Below are positions 15,651 through 17,767 of a stretch of DNA of 17,767 nucleotides, one piece after another. The position numbers were made by a program, and so were the translations under genes. Where the stretch lies: assembly GCA_964354485.1 (NCBI GenBank), contig CAYGZY010000011.1:1-17767 (forward strand), in the 5' to 3' direction. Source of the DNA: CAYGXH01 sp964354485. Its GTDB lineage: Bacteria; Bacteroidota; Ignavibacteria; UBA10030; SZUA-254. The notes beneath the pieces were generated by a model. That model had not been told where the DNA came from, searched no databases, and saw only the letters and a list, made by a program, of their open reading frames with translations. The number at the start of each line of letters is the position of its first letter. Positions within the stretch are counted from its first letter, which is position 1.

Positions 15651-17107
15651 GGCTCTCTCGCAGGAAGGCGCGACATACCATACTTATTTGCCTCCCTTTC
15701 CATGAGTCGTGTCAGTTCACTTGTAACTTCCTTCGAGAGTCTCGTTGGCTTTGAGGCATTAACGAGCTGTTTCACCTGATCTGCCGCCCTCTGAATGAGT
15801 GAAGTTTTTCCCTCCTCTTCCCAGCGTGCGCGGTTGGCACGGTTGATCACCGGTCCGGGAAAGTATTCTTCCTCCCGAAGATATTTTCGCGTATGATCAG
15901 AGATAAGTAAATGCTTATCCGCAAGGAGTTCTCTGAAGAGCGGTAGTGAAGGGAAATCGTTTTTCGGCTCGATACCTTTTACGAGACGAAGCGCCATGCC
16001 GCATATTTCGTTATCGGTAACAAGTTTTTCCAGACTGAAACAACTTTCAAAATCCAGCATTCCCGGACCTGAAATGTTGTTGATCCCCGCCAGCGCTGCC
16101 AAAACCGCACCGGAAGCGGTCTCCAAACCGGCTTGAGCATCAACCTGCTTTGCGTCGCTCAGTCCGATGTAAGCCTGGGTAGGGAGATTGAAGTATTTAC
16201 CGATTTCGTTGAAAGCGCAGTCGGTCATCATGGTCGCAATCGATCCCATCGGAGTGGTTTCGTAACGAACATCGAAGAACGCAGGCGAACCGCCGTAAAG
16301 AACGGGCGAACCGGGATTGACGAGCTGGCTTATTGCCAGGCCGCTCAGCGTTTCTGCAGTGTGTTGTACGAGAGTCCCGACGAGCGTAACAGGCGCCATG
16401 AAACCTGAGAGCGGCATCGAAATGTATTCGACAGGAATTGAATAGAGAGCACAATCGATAAGGTTTTGCGAGGTGACCTCGCTCCATTTCAGCGGAGAGG
16501 TCGGACAGCAGGAAAATATTGTCAGCGGTTTTTCTGCAAGTTTCTCTTTACTTCCCCGCACGGCAATCTGGAGGTCTTTCATAATCCCGAAAGCTTCGAT
16601 GGTGAAGCCGCCAGTCACCACCGGTTTTTCACAGTACATAAGACTCAAAAACAGTCGGTAACTATCCGATATGCGTTCGTGCACGTCGGTCGGTATCATA
16701 GCAGTTGATTGGGATGCGATGTTCTGCATAGAAGACATCAGCTTAGCATACCGGATGTAATCGGATGTCGTCGGCTTGCGCATAGTGTTTGCATCGCCGT
16801 CGAGGAAATTGATTGCAGCGGAGCCGGGTGTGTAATTTACGTTAAAATCAGAGAGATGGACGGCTTCATTCCCCAATACATCGTATAGGATGAACGACCG
16901 CGGTGCGGTTTTTAGAATTTTATCAATGAGATCCGGTGTGAAATATACGCGCTTTGTATGGTGATCGATACGAGCGCCGTGATCATTCATCAGCGATACG
17001 GCGCGATTGTTATGGATTTCAACTCCGAGAGTGCAGAGTACATCCCGCGCTTCGGAAATAATTCTCTCAATAAGTTCCTCTATGAGGAAGTGAAGTTTCG
17101 GTCTCAT
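15647..17107 (-). CDS. MttB-superfamily (trimethylamine methyltransferase-like) protein, non-pyrrolysine
   Basis: A 486-residue TIM-barrel methyltransferase of the MttB/COG5598 family. The N-terminal helical part (EARDVLCTLGVEIHNNRAVSLMNDHGARID) and the C-terminal EEEYFPGPVINRANRARWEEEGK are family hallmarks. The frame runs from ATG 17107 to TGA at 15647 without any in-frame TAG, so it lacks the pyrrolysine of the true trimethylamine enzyme. It belongs with the non-Pyl homologues, known members of which demethylate quaternary amines such as glycine betaine, proline betaine or carnitine. The real substrate is unknown. It should methylate the corrinoid protein encoded two genes downstream. It is preceded by only a weak ribosome site (ACAGGT) and lies 19 nt after the stop of the OrfA-like gene, suggesting co-transcription with it. 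Confidence 0.92.
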   Translation of the reverse strand: MRPKLHFLIEELIERIISEARDVLCTLGVEIHNNRAVSLMNDHGARIDHHTKRVYFTPDLIDKILKTAPRSFILYDVLGNEAVHLSDFNVNYTPGSAAINFLDGDANTMRKPTTSDYIRYAKLMSSMQNIASQSTAMIPTDVHERISDSYRLFLSLMYCEKPVVTGGFTIEAFGIMKDLQIAVRGSKEKLAEKPLTIFSCCPTSPLKWSEVTSQNLIDCALYSIPVEYISMPLSGFMAPVTLVGTLVQHTAETLSGLAISQLVNPGSPVLYGGSPAFFDVRYETTPMGSIATMMTDCAFNEIGKYFNLPTQAYIGLSDAKQVDAQAGLETASGAVLAALAGINNISGPGMLDFESCFSLEKLVTDNEICGMALRLVKGIEPKNDFPSLPLFRELLADKHLLISDHTRKYLREEEYFPGPVINRANRARWEEEGKTSLIQRAADQVKQLVNASKPTRLSKEVTSELTRLMEREANKYGMSRLPAREP

Positions 17108-17126
17108 GGTTGATACCTGTGTGTGA

Positions 17127-17528
17127 TTATAAGAGCTTAGTTACCTTCTTAAAACATCTAAGAAGATTTTCCTCTGCAATACGTAACTCTGTCCCTCGAT
17201 TTCTGACCTGCCGGCTTTTTGTCTTGCCGCCGCTCTTTGTGGCGGTTAATTCTCCACGTTCGTGTTGTTGCATCCACTTCCGGACAGAGGAATAATACAA
17301 TCCTTCTTTTCGCAAATATGATCCGATTGAACTGCTCCCGTTGGCTTTCAATTCAGTAACTGTCTCTATCACTCGAATCTTGTAGCCGACCGTCAATCGC
17401 CTCCGCGTTTTATGGGCGACGACTTCAACATCCGGGGGTATGCTTTCCACACCAGGAACTCCAGTCGGCCTACGGCCTCCTTCCGTTCCTGGTGTCTGGG
17501 GCTGGTGTTCTAATCGTGCTTGTAGCAT
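17127..17528 (-). CDS. Solitary IS3-type OrfA (helix-turn-helix transposase subunit)
   Basis: A 133-residue protein. Residues about 42-92 (RRRLTVGYKIRVIETVTEL, then SIGSYLRKEGLYYSSVRKWMQQHERG) match the DNA-binding helix-turn-helix of IS3-family OrfA proteins of the (R)RxTxxYKxRxLEE type. Residues 110-133 (ELRIAEENLLRCFKKVTKLL) resemble the short leucine-zipper tail with which OrfA normally ends. No OrfB (DDE integrase) follows: the mttB-like gene starts 19 nt downstream, and no terminal inverted repeats were recognised. It therefore is either an IS remnant or a retained DNA-binding protein that could regulate the methyl-transfer operon. AGGAGAAG at 17534-17541 gives it a good ribosome site. 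Confidence 0.75.
   Translation of the reverse strand: MLQARLEHQPQTPGTEGGRRPTGVPGVESIPPDVEVVAHKTRRRLTVGYKIRVIETVTELKANGSSSIGSYLRKEGLYYSSVRKWMQQHERGELTATKSGGKTKSRQVRNRGTELRIAEENLLRCFKKVTKLL
17449..17495. repeat. Inverted repeat inside OrfA N-terminal coding region
   Basis: Perfect 11-bp arms ACACCAGGAAC (17449-17459) and GTTCCTGGTGT (17485-17495) enclose 25 nt. The loop itself contains GGCC-TAC-GGCC. It encodes the low-complexity TPGT...VPGV part of the OrfA-like protein. It can form a strong mRNA hairpin shortly after the start codon, which may limit expression, or it may be an inserted small palindrome. Confidence 0.7.
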
Positions 17529-17565
17529 TTCTTCTTCTCCTGTGCCCTCGATTGTGATTTACATC

Positions 17566-17571
17566 ATTATA
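17566..17571 (-). promoter_or_regulatory. Possible -10 element for the OrfA/methyl-transfer operon
   Basis: On the - strand TATAAT stands 38 nt ahead of the OrfA start codon. No -35 at normal spacing was found: TTGATG is 13 nt away, which is too close. A TTTG with a weak TAnnTTTG-like word 19 nt later on the same strand is an alternative. Low-confidence prediction only. Confidence 0.3.
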
Positions 17572-17631
17572 CATTTATTTGTCTCATCAATATAGGCAAA
17601 GAGGGTTTGTGCGGTTTTAACAATCACAGTT

Positions 17632-17651
17632 GAAGCTACTATTTGAGCTTC
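17632..17651. repeat. Short inverted repeat GAAGCT/AGCTTC
   Basis: Two 6-bp arms separated by 8 nt lie in the divergent spacer between the OrfA-like gene and the partial gene at the right edge. It might be an operator for a regulator of either gene. The signal is too short to be sure. Confidence 0.25.
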
Positions 17652-17663
17652 CTCATTACAACT

Positions 17664-17767
17664 ATGTATTCGTTTAACATTGTTGAATCAAGTTTTCCGG
17701 GCTCATTCGTCGGGCTATTCTTAGCAGGCATTCTCTTATTCGGAATACTTCTTAAGAATGTATCGAC
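17664..17767 (+). CDS. Partial membrane protein, 5' end only
   Basis: An open frame begins at ATG 17664 and is still open at the window edge (34 codons). The peptide has a short polar start followed by a hydrophobic stretch FVGLFLAGILLFGILL and a lysine, which looks like the first transmembrane helix of a polytopic membrane protein. The pattern is compatible with the N-terminus of a sodium:solute symporter, but too little is present to name a family. No clear Shine-Dalgarno precedes it; an in-frame TTG at 17643 is an alternative start. It is divergent from the methyl-transfer operon, so a substrate transporter is an attractive but unproven idea. Confidence 0.45.
   Translation, partial: MYSFNIVESSFPGSFVGLFLAGILLFGILLKNVS

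Noticed and set aside
15647..17107. Pyrrolysine-containing MttB
   Set aside because: The - strand frame is continuous with no in-frame TAG, and no pyl genes are in the window.
17529..17663. Cobalamin or SAM riboswitch ahead of the methyl-transfer operon
   Set aside because: I looked for a B12-box-like word and for a multi-stem leader; none was recognisable in this 135-nt spacer or in the 19-nt gap before the mttB-like gene.

Overview
The window looks like a chromosomal segment of a Gram-negative bacterium from the wider Bacteroidota/Chlorobiota-Ignavibacteria (FCB) group, but the exact phylum cannot be fixed from sequence alone. The clues are two lipobox-type lipoproteins and a beta-barrel-like outer-membrane protein of a kind common in that group, a Bacteroidota-style promoter in front of the first gene (TTTG, 20 nt, TACATTTG), and many large secreted enzymes. 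Several genes carry clear Shine-Dalgarno sequences, which fits Ignavibacteria-like lineages better than classical Bacteroidia. No rRNA, tRNA, CRISPR array or cobalamin riboswitch was seen.

Left block (1-5393, + strand): an AT-rich leader with an intergenic repeat, then four tightly overlapping genes: rlmN (rRNA methyltransferase), a secreted M1 metallopeptidase with HEAT repeats, adk (zinc-LID adenylate kinase) and a cytosolic glycerophosphodiester phosphodiesterase. The block ends in a near-palindromic bidirectional terminator.

Middle block (5418-9780): a lipoprotein and an outer-membrane-like protein on the - strand, divergent from a large + strand lipoprotein with a helical/TPR-like region and a CHAT peptidase fold. 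Both catalytic positions of the CHAT fold appear to be lost, so it is probably a pseudopeptidase. A nested inverted repeat separates it from the next gene.

Right block (9791-17528, - strand): the most interesting part. In transcription order it holds a solitary IS3-type OrfA helix-turn-helix protein, an MttB-superfamily methyltransferase without pyrrolysine, a MetH-like reactivation-domain protein with a cysteine tail, a cobalamin-binding corrinoid protein, a homocysteine S-methyltransferase, and a secreted GH2-type glycoside hydrolase. The four central genes are spaced by 25 nt or less. Together they supply the homocysteine, cobalamin and reactivation modules of methionine synthase as separate proteins, with an MttB-type enzyme where the folate domain would be. 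This suggests a quaternary-amine:corrinoid:homocysteine methyl-transfer system, that is, folate-independent methionine synthesis or methylamine demethylation. This is inference and needs testing. At the far right a divergent membrane-protein gene begins (17664 onward) and is cut by the window edge.
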